A stretch of 64,000 bases of DNA from Thunnus maccoyii (GCF_910596095.1 NC_056553.1:23384725-23448724); one strand, 5' to 3'. Positions 11,637 to 23,965 are shown, numbered from the stretch's first letter. Program-made: numbers and translations. Notes: generated by a model not told the origin, from the letters alone.

Positions 11637-12667
11637 ACAGTGAAAAAGCAGCACCAAAAAGGGAGTTAAAAGCTTAATGGTTTGTTGGGTTTTGTTTGGT
11701 TTGTGTGTTTGTCTAAATCCAAACTATTTAATTAAATCAACCCTTTTAAATCACCAGGCTACATGTTTCCTTTCTTCATGTCCCCCATATTTCCAGAATA
11801 TACGTACATACCTTTTCAAAACACCCCTTTTACTGAAAACATTCTTTTAAGAAAGCAACTGTCAAGGATTTGTGTAGAAGTTCAAATACATGTTTCTCAT
11901 GTCCATGTTCAGAAGAGGACAAGACCACCTGATTACATTGCTGATCTGGCCAGTTTTCCCCCACATAACCAAGAATTGAAGTACAGAGCTAAAAATGTTG
12001 TTATGAAGAAAACTGGCTCAGGGGAGCAGACCTGGACATATTTTTATCTTCTGCATAAAGCCTAGTGTCAATATCTCTGGTGAAAGGATTACAGGATCAC
12101 TTCCCCACATTACAAAAAATACTGTAAATGCTTTCACACTTACTTCTACTTTTAATTTCACTTGTCAAAGATTTTGACTTTGGTCCAGACTGCAATAACT
12201 ATCAATGAGTACTGGATAAACTGCCAATGAACTTATGTACAAACATTCTTTTTCCCCACAGAATGAATGACTGGAATGACTTTGGTGATCCGTTGACTTT
12301 TCATCTAGAGCCGTCAGCAGTTTACATTTTTAATTTGTTCAACACTTTGGTCTGGATCAAATACTGGCAAAACTACTGACATTCCCATCATCCTCAGTTC
12401 AGACACCAGCTATCTGTGATCAAATGTAAATACTATGTTTTAACACAGCCAACTTAACAATATAATTCAAATTTAGAAAGGTTCCTGTTTCTGTTGTCAG
12501 ATATTGGAAGCAGTGTGAAATTTGATATCAGCACATGAAGTCTACCTTAACCAACAGTCATTATTAAGCTGTTGCACTGCAGATAAAATCATTATCTCAT
12601 GATCAATATGTCATCACAGAGAAAGTTAGAGATGAGTGTCATGGAAATTAAAGATGAATTCACAAAG

Positions 12668-13282
12668 AGTGAGTTGTCTTTCAGAGTTGCGATATACAGA
12701 ATATCCACGCCTTAATGCATAGTCCAACTCAAAACATTCAATCATTGTTACATTCTTTTCATCATGTTCTGTTCTCCAAAAGTAATATTGCAAAATGCTG
12801 TCTTTGGCCAATATATGCTTAATCGATACATTTTACACACAAATGTCATCATGATTCTGGAGGAGTTCAGTCTGGGATTGAATCAGATTGTAGAGTCTTC
12901 AACCCATGTACTTTGCGCCCAGTAAAGGGCCACCACCATGTAGAAATTACTTGCACTCATGATGCATGGTGGTATGGATTCCATCTTTTGATTATCCTGT
13001 GATCAGGGATAATGTTCTTCAGAAGAAGTGACTGCTTGAGGTTTGTCTAAATTATCAATGTTTATTTTACACAAAACACTGCACTGTACACGAGGTGTGT
13101 ACTAAAGCCCTGCATGGGACTGTTTTCCTAATCCCGCTCCCGCCCGCTGCTGCTAGATACCTGACCATTACCACTCGCTCCTGCAATAAGTGTGTCCACA
13201 TTTGCCTGCACCTGCAAACTTTCTGACCATTCACTCGTTGTGTCTTCTCCCGTACAGCAGGGAAGACACATTACTTTACTGC
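12668..13282. other. unit-1-specific insertion of about 610 bp in the duplicated 3' flank
   Basis: Unit 0 passes from about 1517 to 1586 where unit 1 has more than 600 bp of extra sequence. The insert contains no open frame that I recognise. Its right part (13100-13250) carries CCCGCTCCCGCCCGCTG-type motifs related to those in 13780-13870, so it may be a fragment of the same old repeat. Boundaries are good to about 10-60 bp. Confidence 0.55.
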
Positions 13283-13932
13283 GTACTATTAATAAAGAGA
13301 TGCATACTTGTTGGTAATAACATAGCGAAATTGCGAAATATACATTCATACTAGTGCAATAACCAGTTATTCTAGTGCAATAAATATGCCTATTCTATGG
13401 CAGAATTACATTGTATTCATTTATTTTAGTCTACTTATTATTTTAGAACATGTGTTGCTGTCTTTGGTTGGTTTATTTTGCTTAGTTTCCCTGTGTCTTT
13501 TAATGCACTGATCAGGAGTAGTGCTCCTAATGATGATGGCATGCGATTTGATGCATACAACTTACATGCTTACAACTCTGTTACCTCCTTAATGAGTACA
13601 AGAAGTAATAACCTGCAGTATATGCAATATGCACACATTGTTTGGTGTTTCTGTTCTCAGTACTGTAGCAGATAGTAGTGTCAGGGGGCACCAGGAGGAG
13701 TGCAGACTAAGCACTCGGCCCGGCTCTGTGAGAGTTTGCCTGCAGCATTGCCTAAATCCCGGGACCTGCAGTATATTTTTTGACCGCTCACTCCCGCCCA
13801 CAGCAAACCACCTGTTCCCGCAAGATTGCATTGGGTCCTGCGAGACCTGTGGGATCCCAATCCCAATGCAGTTCTCTACTAAGTACAATTACTCGCAACC
13901 TGTAAGGGATATGGAGACCTCACTCTGTCAGG

Positions 13933-14447
13933 TGTCATAACCTGGCTCCAAGGGTTATGATTCTTGCTTTGGGTGCGAGAGGTCCCGGGTTCATGTCCTG
14001 GACGAGCCCTCAGTATGTCATAACCCGGCTCCTAGACCATGACAAATATGGGAATGGACACAGCGGATGGCAGTAAAGTACAGATATTTATTATAATAAA
14101 GTAAACAACTGAAGAAATAATTAAAAATATGGAGTATGTCAGTCAATAACATCAGTAATGTAGGTGTGAATGTGTGAACAATGAAGTGTAAGGTGCTGTG
14201 GAGTAAAAACAAAACTAGAATCAAATGAAAAACCAAAGCCTGCGGCTGCTGGCTGAGATGCATCAAGGTGAGAGAGAGAGTCTGAACAATGCTGGGAGTT
14301 GGCCTTTTATGCTATAGCAGCATTAGGCACAGGTGCTCTGAATTCGATTGGCTGCCACACCCACATTCTCCCAGACACCTTATAACAATAATTCATTGCC
14401 ACACCAGCATCATTTCACCTAAGGTAGGTTAGGCAGGGGCCATCACA
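13933..14447 (-). mobile_element. solo LTR joined to a tRNA-Pro copy, flanked by a CAGG duplication
   Basis: On the - strand a 432-bp LTR (14447 down to 14016) begins TGTGATGG and ends TTATGACA. It carries a CATAAAAGG TATA-like box and an AATAAA near its 3' end. A second copy is at 51929-52379. Past the LTR end come TAC, then the complement of a proline tRNA (14012 to about 13952), then a repeat of the last 17 bases of the LTR (13949-13933). The whole unit is bounded by CAGG at 13929-13932 and 14448-14451, the same 4-bp target-duplication length seen at the other LTR. So the tRNA copy lies inside the inserted unit. It encodes no protein; the open frame of about 80 codons within it is incidental. 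Confidence 0.7.
13952..14012 (+). pseudogene. tRNA-Pro(TGG)-derived sequence, 5' part missing
   Basis: From TATGATTC to GACGAGCCC (ending 14009) the sequence follows vertebrate tRNA-Pro with about four substitutions, as judged against my memory of the tRNA. The anticodon loop TTTGGGT has anticodon TGG in a CTTGC/GCGAG stem, and the T-arm contains GGTTC. The acceptor 5' strand and part of the D-arm are replaced by LTR-end sequence, so it is not an expressible tRNA gene. The three bases after the discriminator are TCA, close to the post-transcriptional CCA tail that nuclear tRNA genes lack. This suggests copying from a mature tRNA. Confidence 0.75.
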
Positions 14448-14582
14448 CAGGGGCTTGAACGAGTGAGGTTGTTTCAGCTGCTGTGGTCGTAAACAGCAGG
14501 TGAGAAGTCATCACTTCTCTGACATATGGCCTCCGTTGACTTTCAGTAGGTTTTTAAACCTCAGAGAGAGCGGCCTTCACCT

Positions 14583-14790
14583 TCAATTACCTCTCTTGCT
14601 CATCTGTGAGCGGTGTAGGATTTTAATCCTCTCTCCTTGGGCCTCTGTCTCAAGTGGCAGCACCTTTACCCATACAGTGGCTGGCGGGCACCCACACTGC
14701 TCTCTTTGCAACCTGCTGAGGTGGTGGTGAGGAGAACCTGGTATGGTCCTTGCCACCTGGTCTGGTTCCAACATGAATGCCATTTTCTCT
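14583..14790 (-). pseudogene. retroviral-type integrase C-terminal remnant
   Basis: On the - strand near 14765-14700 the translation contains RWQGPYQVLLTT, matching the GPY/F module at the C-terminus of integrases of retroviruses and some LTR retrotransposons. A stop and frame changes follow directly, and no other pol domain was recognised. It sits just beyond the LTR unit on the same strand, but no polypurine tract precedes the LTR and the CAGG duplication abuts it. The two are therefore probably separate insertions, with the LTR unit landing in older retroelement debris. Confidence 0.4.
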
Positions 14791-16278
14791 CTCTACTGCC
14801 CCTCCACTTTGTGAGTGGCAGGCACAGTGTTATTTTAGGTCAATTCCCAAATATTCAGATAGTAAAATGATTGCTTTGTTCAAAAATGTGTGCCATTATC
14901 ACTACTGATATTTCTTGGAATCCCAAATCTGAAAATTATTGTCTTATCAACACCTTTGCTACAGCACTATTGTTTTTGACATCTTTCACAGAAACATTTT
15001 GAGTAATTGGAGAAGCCTTTCGTGTCTGATGGAGGATCACATTGTTGGTGTCTTTGGTCCCCACTCTTGTTGGGGGTGGTAACTCAAGAACCTTGGAGTA
15101 TTCAGCGAGGGTGGTGTGCCAGGACCTTTCTGGGGTTGTGGTCTTCTTCTCCTTGAGGGCTGGTTTGTGGTTGAAGATGTCATAGCGGGGCCGCATCTAG
15201 GTGAGAATCCCATGTATCTTTTTTGAGACACTGCACAGACTGGTTTGAAGCCCTCCCTGACCTATTGCTGCTACTACTGCTATTGCTTTCTGTTTCTTTT
15301 ATTTACCTCTTCCTGCCGTAGCATAAATGTTTTCCAATCTCCAGTAAAAGGAATGAACTTCTTTCTTTATTTGACCTCTCTTCTGCTTTCTTTTATCTTG
15401 CTCTTCCTTTTTCTCCATATTCTTTTTTAATTTTTTCCAGCTGTCTTGGGCTGAAACTCCTTCTGAGGGGAAGCCAAATTCTGAGACCTTAAGTTGACTA
15501 CAGCTTTGTTCACCATATATCTTCAGCATATATTGAACTATGGGTTTCACATCACTTGGTTCTTTTTCCTGTTAACTATTTTTGGTACCAATCTCTCAGT
15601 GGTCTGATTGTAATTACTCTGTAATTATCAAGAAGTCATCTCTTCTATGCAGACCTCGTCCCTTTTCCTGGTTTTGAACCACCTCATCACTCATTAATAA
15701 ACAGGTGATTTAATCCTTACTAAAGTTTACGGAAAGCAGAACGTTTTACTCTTTGGGTGTTTTACAGCACCTAAGCTGAATGAACAGAGACGGAGAGAAA
15801 GAAAAAAAACTTTGCTGCTTGTAGCAGTGCCTGTGTCTGTGAGAGGAAAGAGGAAGAGGGAAAAAAAACTCTGCTGCAGCTCTTCTGTGTATTAAATCAA
15901 ATCCATTGATATTCATTCAATTTTGAATTTTTTCTTATTAAGATGTTGAAATTTTATTAATTCACCACATAATTAGACACTCTTTCTGATGACACGATGT
16001 GCTCAAATCAAAAAATGAAACATTCAGACTGAAAATGACTTTCCCAGCCTCACTGTTATAATTCCAGACGTCCTGTGCCCACCAAACAGCATCAGAGAAA
16101 CACTGATTTTTTTTATGTGAACATTGCATTTTTCCGTATTTTTCACGTCTCAGACCTTAATCAGCTCATTAGGCCTGAGGCATGTCAACAGTTCTCATTT
16201 GGAAATGTCAGCTGGTGCCAATGTCAGAGCTTTACAAATACTCTGACTCTTCAAATCTTGCATGAACACTCAGCAACC
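14791..16278. other. no recognisable gene; possible retroelement debris
   Basis: Several - strand open frames of 60-86 codons lie here (14936-15196, 15299-15550). The latter is Lys/Glu-rich and could be decayed gag, but no diagnostic motif was found. Positions 15760-15890 are purine-rich and 15900-15970 AT-rich. Nothing else is supported. Confidence 0.35.
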
Positions 16279-16690
16279 ATGGGTTCCTCTAAGCAACTAT
16301 GTAAGACTCTGAAAATGAAAGTTATTGATGTCCACAATGCAGGGGAAGGCTACAAGAAGATAAGTGTTGTCAGCTTGCAGTTTCCACAGTGCAAAATGTA
16401 ATTAAGAGATGGCAGTTTAGGGGAACCGTGGATGTCAAGATGATATCTGGAAGACCAAGAAAACTCTTGGAGACACCTGCTTGTATGCTGGTCAGAAAGG
16501 CAAATCAAAACCCCTGCTGGACTGCAAAAAACCTGCAGGAAGATTTAGCAGACTCAGGAGTGGTTGTGCACCGTTCCACTGTGCAGTGATGCTCGCACAA
16601 ACAAGACCTCCATGGAAGAGTCAGTAAAAGAAAACCTTATTGGTGTCCTCATCATAAAATCATACATATGCAACGGACCATCTGCAGAAG
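16279..16690 (+). pseudogene. Tc1/mariner transposase N-terminal remnant
   Basis: The frame starting at 16279 (MGSSKQL) reads VIDVHNAGEGYKKIS, the first helix-turn-helix of Tc1-type transposases. After a frameshift near 16390 the next frame gives IKRWQFRGT, then SGRPRKL, which matches the GRPR AT-hook motif between the two helix-turn-helix subdomains, and then VVVHRSTVQ of the second subdomain. A LHGRVSKRKPY block follows near 16610. The catalytic DDE domain is missing. Inverted terminal repeats were not found. Truncation and frameshift make it inactive. Confidence 0.8.
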
Positions 16691-19600
16691 CCTGATGCAT
16701 TTCAGAAACAAGTACTGTTGTAGGATAATGAACCCAGGAATTTAAGAGGAAACATTTAATTCTTTCAAAAACATTATGATTCCTTTTGGCCTAACAATCT
16801 GTCTGTGTGGGTGCAGGAGCACACACACACGGACCCAGTGACCTCTGACCTAAAGGCATAAGGATGTCAAGGAAACATTGGACAGGACTAAAAATCCAGC
16901 CTTCTCACCACCAGTTATGGAGAGAAAATGAACAGTTTTGGATATTAAATTGGACTTTGTTTTTCTTCTCAGATACAAACAGACTGCTCAACCTGGATGG
17001 GCCATCCTCCCTTCTTATGCTAGCTCCCATGTCTTAAGTAAATTTTGAGAGAACCTGCTTTCCTTTGAGTGGCTCTCCTTCTCTCTTTTATTTTATATAC
17101 AATAAAACATCTGAATTGGTCAAGAATGCCACCAAAAATGTGTAAAATTATGTATCTAGACTTATCTAACAAATGTTAACTTTTGATGTGTTTAAAATAA
17201 TTTAATTTGGTTTATTATGGGAATTCAAACTCTGCTTCAAAATGTGCAAATTGTAAGTCACACATGTTATTGCATTTGATTTATTTGATATAATGTATTA
17301 TGTGAAAGTGCATCTTTTAGCTATGGTTCGATTGCTAGGATAATGCTTTCTTAATAGGTTTAATTACAGATTGGCAAATAAAGGTTTATTGATTTTATTC
17401 TGTATTTTATTTGGTTAATCAACATTACATTTTCTAAGTGTTCTCACTGTTTCATGATGTGTTGATAACATTGATGACAGAATGAGTGAGTATTCAATAT
17501 ACAAGCGTGTAATTTTCAGATATCTGATATGATTTAAATTATTTCCCTTTAAAGTTAGAGGCCAGTTTTCTTCTTCCCTTTCTCACACAAAGGATTTAAT
17601 TAGTAATCCATGTGGTCCCTCAAAAGAGCGCCAAGGATCCTTTTTTCAAAAACACGCCTCCTAGCTATAAGAAGTTTTACAATTCTTTGTCTGACCCCTT
17701 CTTCTTCGCCTCTTTTAGTTTTTAGTCCTTTTTTGTGATGAGAGCTGAGAGCTCCAGAAAAAGACTCAATTAAGAGGCAAAAGACTTAGTGAACCAAAGT
17801 TGCTTCACTGAACCTACTGCAATGATTCTCATCTGACTGTTTCGCCTTGCTTGGTGCCTCATCATCGGCCTTTCATCACCAAGGAAATAGTGGGAAAACC
17901 ATGTTGTAGTTAGATTCTTGGCCCCTTATTGCATTTGACTTGTTTTTGATAACATTAATTCATTAATTCATTCATTTTGTCAGCAGTAACTTAATTTAAT
18001 TTACCCATTCATTCATGCATCCATTTATTCATTCATTTTAGTTGTTATATGTGTATATGTTTAGTGTTTCCCATTCATCTCTATTCCTTGGTAGTTATAA
18101 AAATAAAAGTAGCAGCATCAGCTATTTGAACTTTTCAAGCTGAAAGTAAACCAAGAATGGAGACATGTACCATAATGGCATATAGACATGAACACTAGCC
18201 CACTCTTTAGTGTTTACAATTTTGTGGACAGTTTAGCTTCTGTGGGATTACAGAAGCTTCGTTGTAAATGTGAGGATAGTATGAGGTTTATATTGGCTTG
18301 CTTACTAAGATAAAGTTAGCATTAGCTATTAGCTTAGGTAAGGTTAATGGTAACAGTAAGCCAGTAAATTTGCAGGAAGTTGACTATATTTTTTGTGCTG
18401 TGATTGGTTTGCATTTTAATCTTATTCTGTTTCTTGGCACAGGTAGAGCTGATGTTGAATTCAGTGAGCAGTGGACAGGAGCATAGCAGGGGCTATGTGC
18501 CGTGCAGAGGGTGTTGATGATTCTGGTGCTGAGGATCCTGCTCAGTGTGTTGGTCAGATATGCGGGAAAATACCCACAGCTGTGGAGAGGAGATGCTACA
18601 ACCAATGAGCAGAGACAATTCCAACGCTGCTGCATATGGAGGTTCACAGGAGGGAATGTTGCACAGAGGATCAGATATAAAGAATGACACTCAGGTCATA
18701 GTTGACCTGTCAGACACAGCAGAGGATAACAGACAGTATTGGCATGGCAGTGTGGAACTCTTGGTCCAGGTCACACACTGTCACAGAAAGCACAGTTTCA
18801 TCTGTATGAGGATGTAGCTTTCATTTCAATTTTCGATTGTAAATAGTCTGAGGTGCTTTATATTGTAAATTGGTTACTTATGTATTTTTATTTGCTATGT
18901 AATATCTCTTGTGCTATTGTTTCTTTTACAATTAAGTGACTACAGTGAATTGTTTCTGAACAAATACTTGTTTGTTACATCATTGTACCACAAACTATTT
19001 TTTACTAGACCCTCACTTTTAATGGCATGGACAAATCAATTAACTGTTAATTATGACACGCAGTCTTTAACAAGCTACACAAAATGAATTATGACTTTTT
19101 ACAGGAAATAATACAATTAAAAATCTCAAAGAATCCACAGATGAAATCCTTACATGCCAAGAAAAAAAAAAGAAAAGTTTCTGTTTGGAAACATTAATAA
19201 TACACAGATGTCGCCTGTATTGTTTTGAGATACTTTGTTACTTTTCTGTTTTCAGAAAGCAGCACTGATAGTTTGACCACATCTGACACTTATGTCAAAT
19301 AGATTAACTGGATGAACAATATTCATATTTTGTATGAATGACTTAAGTGTAACAACCACCTCTTGCACAGCAGTGGAGTCAGTGATACATTTTCATGCAT
19401 GTCATGCCTCCTGTTGATCTGTGTGTCTACGGTTGCTCCTGAGTGGTCAAGGATGGTACAGCAGACTGTAAACCAGGCTGATGTGGATCATCTGGCCTTC
19501 TGGATCAAAGTTGTGGCATCCTAGACCCTGACAACACTCATTTTATTACCATGGCCCTCTGAACTTTTGGGATGGAGCTGTAGTCTTTGGCCTCCTTCAG

Positions 19601-21600
19601 CATCTGAAATATGAGAATGACAACTCATGTCCACTAGCAAATGGGTGATATCAGTTCACACAAATGATATGTCTGCTACAGTGCCTCTTCTCACTGATGT
19701 ATTTAGCAACTACACAGAAAGTAAATTATTTTACTCATTGGCACAAGACAAGACTGGATATATTAAGAAGATGTTAGAAATAAAGCTTCAACATCACCAA
19801 TGGCAGCACAACTCATTATAATCATACAATTACTTCAACTGCTGATCCATCTGGAGATACAACTAGCTCAGGGCAATTTTTCCTCAGAAGCATGTTTTAA
19901 TGGTAAGCCTAGCATTGCTTACATCAAACATGCCAAGTGATTAGTTTGCCTTCAGCTTGAAAAGTGCCTGCCAGTTTGTAGTTGTAACTTCAGTGTTGCA
20001 CACACTGGTAGGAAATTGTGTGTCTGTCTCTCATGTAACTTCACTGTTGTAAACACAGGTAGGTGTGTCTGTCTCAGACTTTGTGAAACCTCACTGTTGA
20101 AAAAAATCCTACACAACATTTAATTACACATACACAAAATATTTCTACAGCTACAAAACTGTACTACACCTTCAAAAACAATTTCACAAGCTAAAAATAT
20201 TTGTGACCATTATCTGATTCCATCCCAAAGCATCCTCCATAAAGTGAGCAAACTGAGACTTCAAATTTGGACGGGCTATTACACTGGAATAGCCCAGTAG
20301 ACTCGTTTTCACTGGAACTACTTTCTACCAAAGAAATTGTCCTATTCTATTCGACTGCATCTTCTTCATCAAGATTCAAAGCTAAGAAACAAAAGAGGTT
20401 GTTTGTCAGTGCCTATAAAAGGCTGCCACCAGTGATTATTTCCATTATCAATTACTTTGACAAGTTGCTCAAACCTGTAATGTAAGTAATGTAGAAAATC
20501 TTCACATTTTAGAAGCAAGCAAGCACTCACTAGAGAACCACATGTGTATTAATATGTGGATTAAAAAACAAAAGCACTATTTCCTCCTTTTTGAAACGTT
20601 TGCTTAAACTAGTTATTTAGTTGTGACACACCTTGTAAAGTTGGTTAAGATATGAGTGCTGCAAAGTATGATTACATTTCTGAGATATCACTGCTGACGA
20701 TGGTTTACAGGTCCATGTAATAAATTAATGATATGGATAGTATGAAGAGCCGCACAGCCATGTGTAATGGCAGCGCGTAATGACAGCTGTTCTGCTGTTG
20801 GAGCCGGTGCAACACAATTGGTGAAACTGCACTTCTCTCCTGTTTGTTTCGTTGAAAGGTGTACAGACTGGTGGAGCAGGCAGCAAACTGATATGAAAAC
20901 AGCTGGTTCAGGGCATGTCTTCATCCATTTATGGCTCATTGTGGGGGTGGAAATGAGGTTCGTGCATGTGCGCCCAGTTCTTCAACCCAGTTGACTGAGA
21001 TGTATGATACAGAACCATGCGTACACACGACTTTATAAATCTGACGAAAAGAATGCATATGCACATTTCTGGCTTTGTGTATACACATAGTTTCAGTCAT
21101 GAATCTACACAGAGTTTTATGCTTCTGGCCCCTGATGTTTATGTCACATCACTGGAGTGGAAGCTTGAGAGGTTTGAAGTCACATGCTTATTTTAAATCA
21201 TGATTGAGTCTGTTTCCGTTGGGCTTTATCAATACACCATAGGAAGTGTTTAGTGATAGCAGCATTTCAGTTAAAAAGAAAAACTGTTGGGGCAACAGGT
21301 GCTGTGAATGACACTGTTGTAGTGATATTGAAATGTACGTTATGCTACATTTACCATGTAAATAATGATAGTGGATATAATTTAGCAGCCTTTCTTAGAG
21401 CTCAGCCTCTATCTGTTTGTACCATCTGCATGCCCTGCTATTACTGAATTTGAATACTGGCTTTAATGCCAGCAGTCTTTGAGAATTTACAGTATATGTG
21501 CAGCAGTCTTTTTGGTTTCACATATAAAAGTCAACACATCCTCATAATTAAACAATCAATCAATCTGCTTTCCAAAACCGTTACAAATCACTGTTAAAAA
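16691..21600. other. about 4.9 kb without a recognisable gene
   Basis: This is AT-rich sequence with short, unconserved open frames on both strands. A degenerate tandem repeat of about 60 bp lies at about 19985-20105 (CTTCAGTGTTG / CTTCACTGTTG / CCTCACTGTTG each followed by a CACACTGGTAGG-like or CTGTCTC block). The end of a possible DNA transposon with a GGCCCCTG edge lies near 21130. The overlapping frames at 18384-18817 show no domain I know. The stretch is part of the DNA separating receptor units 1 and 2 and has no counterpart in unit 1. Confidence 0.4.
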
Positions 21601-21610
21601 ATAATGATGT

Positions 21611-21690
21611 TTTATGGTGTGACAACGCTGTGGTTAAGGTCTGGTTAGGTTTGGGCACAAAAACCACTTGGTTAGGGTTAGAGAAAAGGG
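21611..21690 (+). repeat. dispersed repeat with GGTTAGG-type motifs, second copy at 34076-34150
   Basis: ACAACGCTGTGGTTAAGGTC and the following GGTTAGGTTTRGGCACAAAA and CCACTTGKTTAGGGTTAG occur in both places in the same order. I recall the same string as widespread in percomorph genomes. It has no coding capacity. The second copy lies inside the 1.6-kb inverted-repeat element at 32749-34355. Confidence 0.65.
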
Positions 21691-21717
21691 AAAAAAAACA
21701 CAGGCACTGACCAAGAA

Positions 21718-21925
21718 ACAGCCATCAGCCTGTTCACCAAACTCATCCTCCAAAAACTAGAAAAAGTTTTACAGGATAGAACTTGTCCCCTTCACTCCAA
21801 ATTCAGTCGCAACAGCAACCTGACCCGAGGAAAGAGACTTCTACAAAGAAAACTCAAAACAAATAGATACAAGAACTCTATTATTCCTCAAGCCATCAGC
21901 TTGTATAACATGCAGGTCTGATTAA
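21718..21925 (+). mobile_element. LINE ORF2 extreme C-terminus
   Basis: The reading frame through 21770-21920 gives RGKRLLQRKLKTNRYKNS, followed by IIPQAISLYN and a stop. This matches the R-rich closing segment (TxRFKNSFIPxAIxLLN type) of L2/CR1/Rex-like LINE proteins as I remember them. Only the last 60-70 residues remain, the usual result of 5' truncation during target-primed insertion. Confidence 0.6.
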
Positions 21926-22177
21926 TAGGTCTCTTAGCTGGTCATTGCACACTTGCACTTTTATATCAAATTTGATTTTACTGATTTTGGATTGGCTGTT
22001 TTTGTTTGATTTATATGACTTTACCAACCACAGTTAGCATGATCTGAACAGAACACAGCAGGCCTGGAGTGAGTTTACTTCACAGAAAAAATAACAATTA
22101 GGCTAAGGACAGGCGATCCACAACAATATAAAAAAAGGTGCAGAAAGCTGCTCTTTGCAGTGCACCTAGCATTTTGG

Positions 22178-23965
22178 CCGTATTGAGTATTCTATTGTTT
22201 TTACTGTGGATTCTATGGTGCTTTTATGTCTGGAGCATAGAACCAAATTAATTTCCCAACTGGGATTAAAAAGTTGATCTGAATCTAAAAACTGTCATAA
22301 AAAAAAGTCTCTTATGCAATTTTCTACAGAAGTACAACAGCTGTGCAACTGGCCTAGTACCAAAGTGCTATGTGAAAGCTATCAGATGCGTTGTCACAGT
22401 AACAATCTTTCACAACATATCTGTGTTGGTCAGTAACACTTCAGCAGAAGAGTGACAATACAGCAGCAAGAAAGGCACAGTTTCACTTTAATGAATTCAG
22501 AGATTATTTCATAAAGGTAAAAATTATATTTCATACATTCAAAATGTTAAGACGTGACAATAGGATTCCAGGTCTTTCTGTATGAAGGTCAGATGGGCAT
22601 TACTGAGCGGTATTGTCCATATCAGTGACTTGATTTAGCACAATGACTCCAATGAACTCTAAACACGTTTGTTCCCCGGGACACAGATCAGGTAAGAAAA
22701 AAGATCCAGAAGATGGAAACTGAGAAAATAAACCCCATCATGACTTCAAAGAAACCTTTTTTTTTTTTTTTTTTTTTTTTTTCATTTTTGCACTTTTTTC
22801 AAAATGGTCTTCACACTTAACTCAAAACTCTGCTTGCTGTCAATTTCAGTCTTTGACTGTCAGGTTTGGTGCTGACTTCCTGAAGTCAACAACATTTCTT
22901 GATTTTATTAACATTTTACTCAAAAAGGACGCTTTAGCACGGTAAAAGAATCCACTTTAGACCTGCCTCCCCTCCCTTGTTTTTATTATTCAAGGTTTCT
23001 GCCAGTGTAATGCAAGCCCAGCGGCCCACCAGGCCTAAGCATTGGCAATTTTTAAAAAAATGTATTTTAAGATATTTTCTAAACAAAAATGTGTTATACA
23101 AGTAGTGTAGCTCCTTTAAGGAGTAGCTCAGTGCGTAGCATGTGTGTGGTCGAGAGAGAGAGAGTGTGTGTGACAGTAAGGCTGCAGCTACACTGGGGCA
23201 ACCTGCCTACAATCTGAGAGCAGGCTGAGCAGGCAGAGAGTGGGACAGTTTCTGCCAAACGCAAGCATCGAGAACCAAGACCTGGTGATTTTTCATGAAA
23301 TCATGCTGGATTACAGAATACACCTCACACTGCATTCATAAGAATGAACTATTATACCTATCTAAAAAGATTTTTAAGTACAATAAGTATATAGTTAGTA
23401 TGTATACGGTATATAAGTATATAGCTGTCTACCAGCTTGTGTTCAGGTAAATGTATCAATGGGACTGGTGAACTGAGAACTTCATTGATCTGAAATAACA
23501 TTATGTGTATTAATATCAGTCTGCAGCCTTTCAGTCCAGCATCATTAGGAATATTAGACCATATTAGACGAGTCAGCATCTCATGGTTTGATGGATGGAT
23601 GTGAAAAAACCAAGTGTTTTAGTTGCTTAACCACAGTCAGCCCAAACCATGATCTTTACCTAACTTTAACCATCTGACACTTTTGCCATGTTCAGACTAA
23701 CACTGTGTTGTGCCTACACAGAAAGTGTTTCAGCCATGTTTTTCAATTGTGTGTCTCACGCATGTCTGTCTGACAGAACAGATATGCTTCTATTTTAACA
23801 GCTGTCTACACGTGACAAGGCATATGTCCCCAATTGGACAAGCCGTACCAAATTACAACACACTTTTCTGGTACTTCCTTCCCCTAGCTGGCTGACTTAT
23901 AATGGAGTGACTTGAGCTGAGCTGTGAGTCAGACAACAAGGAGAAGCTCCTCTGCTGGCCAGGCG
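22178..23965 (+). repeat. 5' flank of receptor unit 2
   Basis: This is the counterpart of 4219-7470, shortened by loss (or lack) of 4959-6480 and about 6930-7360. A T run of more than 20 bases lies at about 22758-22782. A repeat at 22992-23240, also found at 34799-35140, is inserted at the point where unit 1 carries its LINE remnant. The 5' untranslated exon ends at 23965. Confidence 0.8.
22992..23240 (+). repeat. dispersed repeat, copy 1 of 2
   Basis: Starting GGTTTCTGYCA and continuing through a GGCCTAAGCAT block, an A run and AAAATGTGTTATACAAGTAG, it matches 34799-35140. Both copies run into GA/GT-rich simple sequence and a CAGAACC/AGCAGGCT-rich tail. I recall this type from other percomorph genomes, but its class is unknown to me. 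Confidence 0.6.

Larger units (their letters stand above)
10422..13907 (+). repeat. 3' flank of receptor unit 1
   Basis: Positions 10422-11657 match the sequence downstream of receptor 2 (28122-29103 plus 30774-31020). Positions 11149-13907 match 1-2283, interrupted by a unit-specific block. The stretch probably includes the receptor 3' UTR; the first well-placed AATAAA shared by all three units is at 11631-11636. A 100-codon open frame at 11763-12065 is the counterpart of 618-920 and is judged non-coding. The tail 13690-13900, rich in CCCG/CCTGCR motifs, looks like decayed repeat DNA of uncertain class. Confidence 0.8.

Noticed and set aside
13944..14012. Functional tRNA-Pro gene
   Set aside because: The 5' acceptor strand and part of the D-arm are missing or replaced, so the cloverleaf and A box cannot form.
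14018..14266. 82-codon frame on the - strand matching a 62-codon frame at 52129-52317
   Set aside because: Both lie across the LTR, including its TATA and polyadenylation regions; the similarity is explained by the shared LTR.
20267..20994. Overlapping frames on both strands as possible exons
   Set aside because: No domain, no conserved splice edges, and no counterpart in the other receptor units.
21611..21690. Interstitial telomere-like repeat (TTAGGG)
   Set aside because: Only one or two TTAGGG words occur, inside a dispersed repeat that is also at 34076-34150; there is no tandem array.
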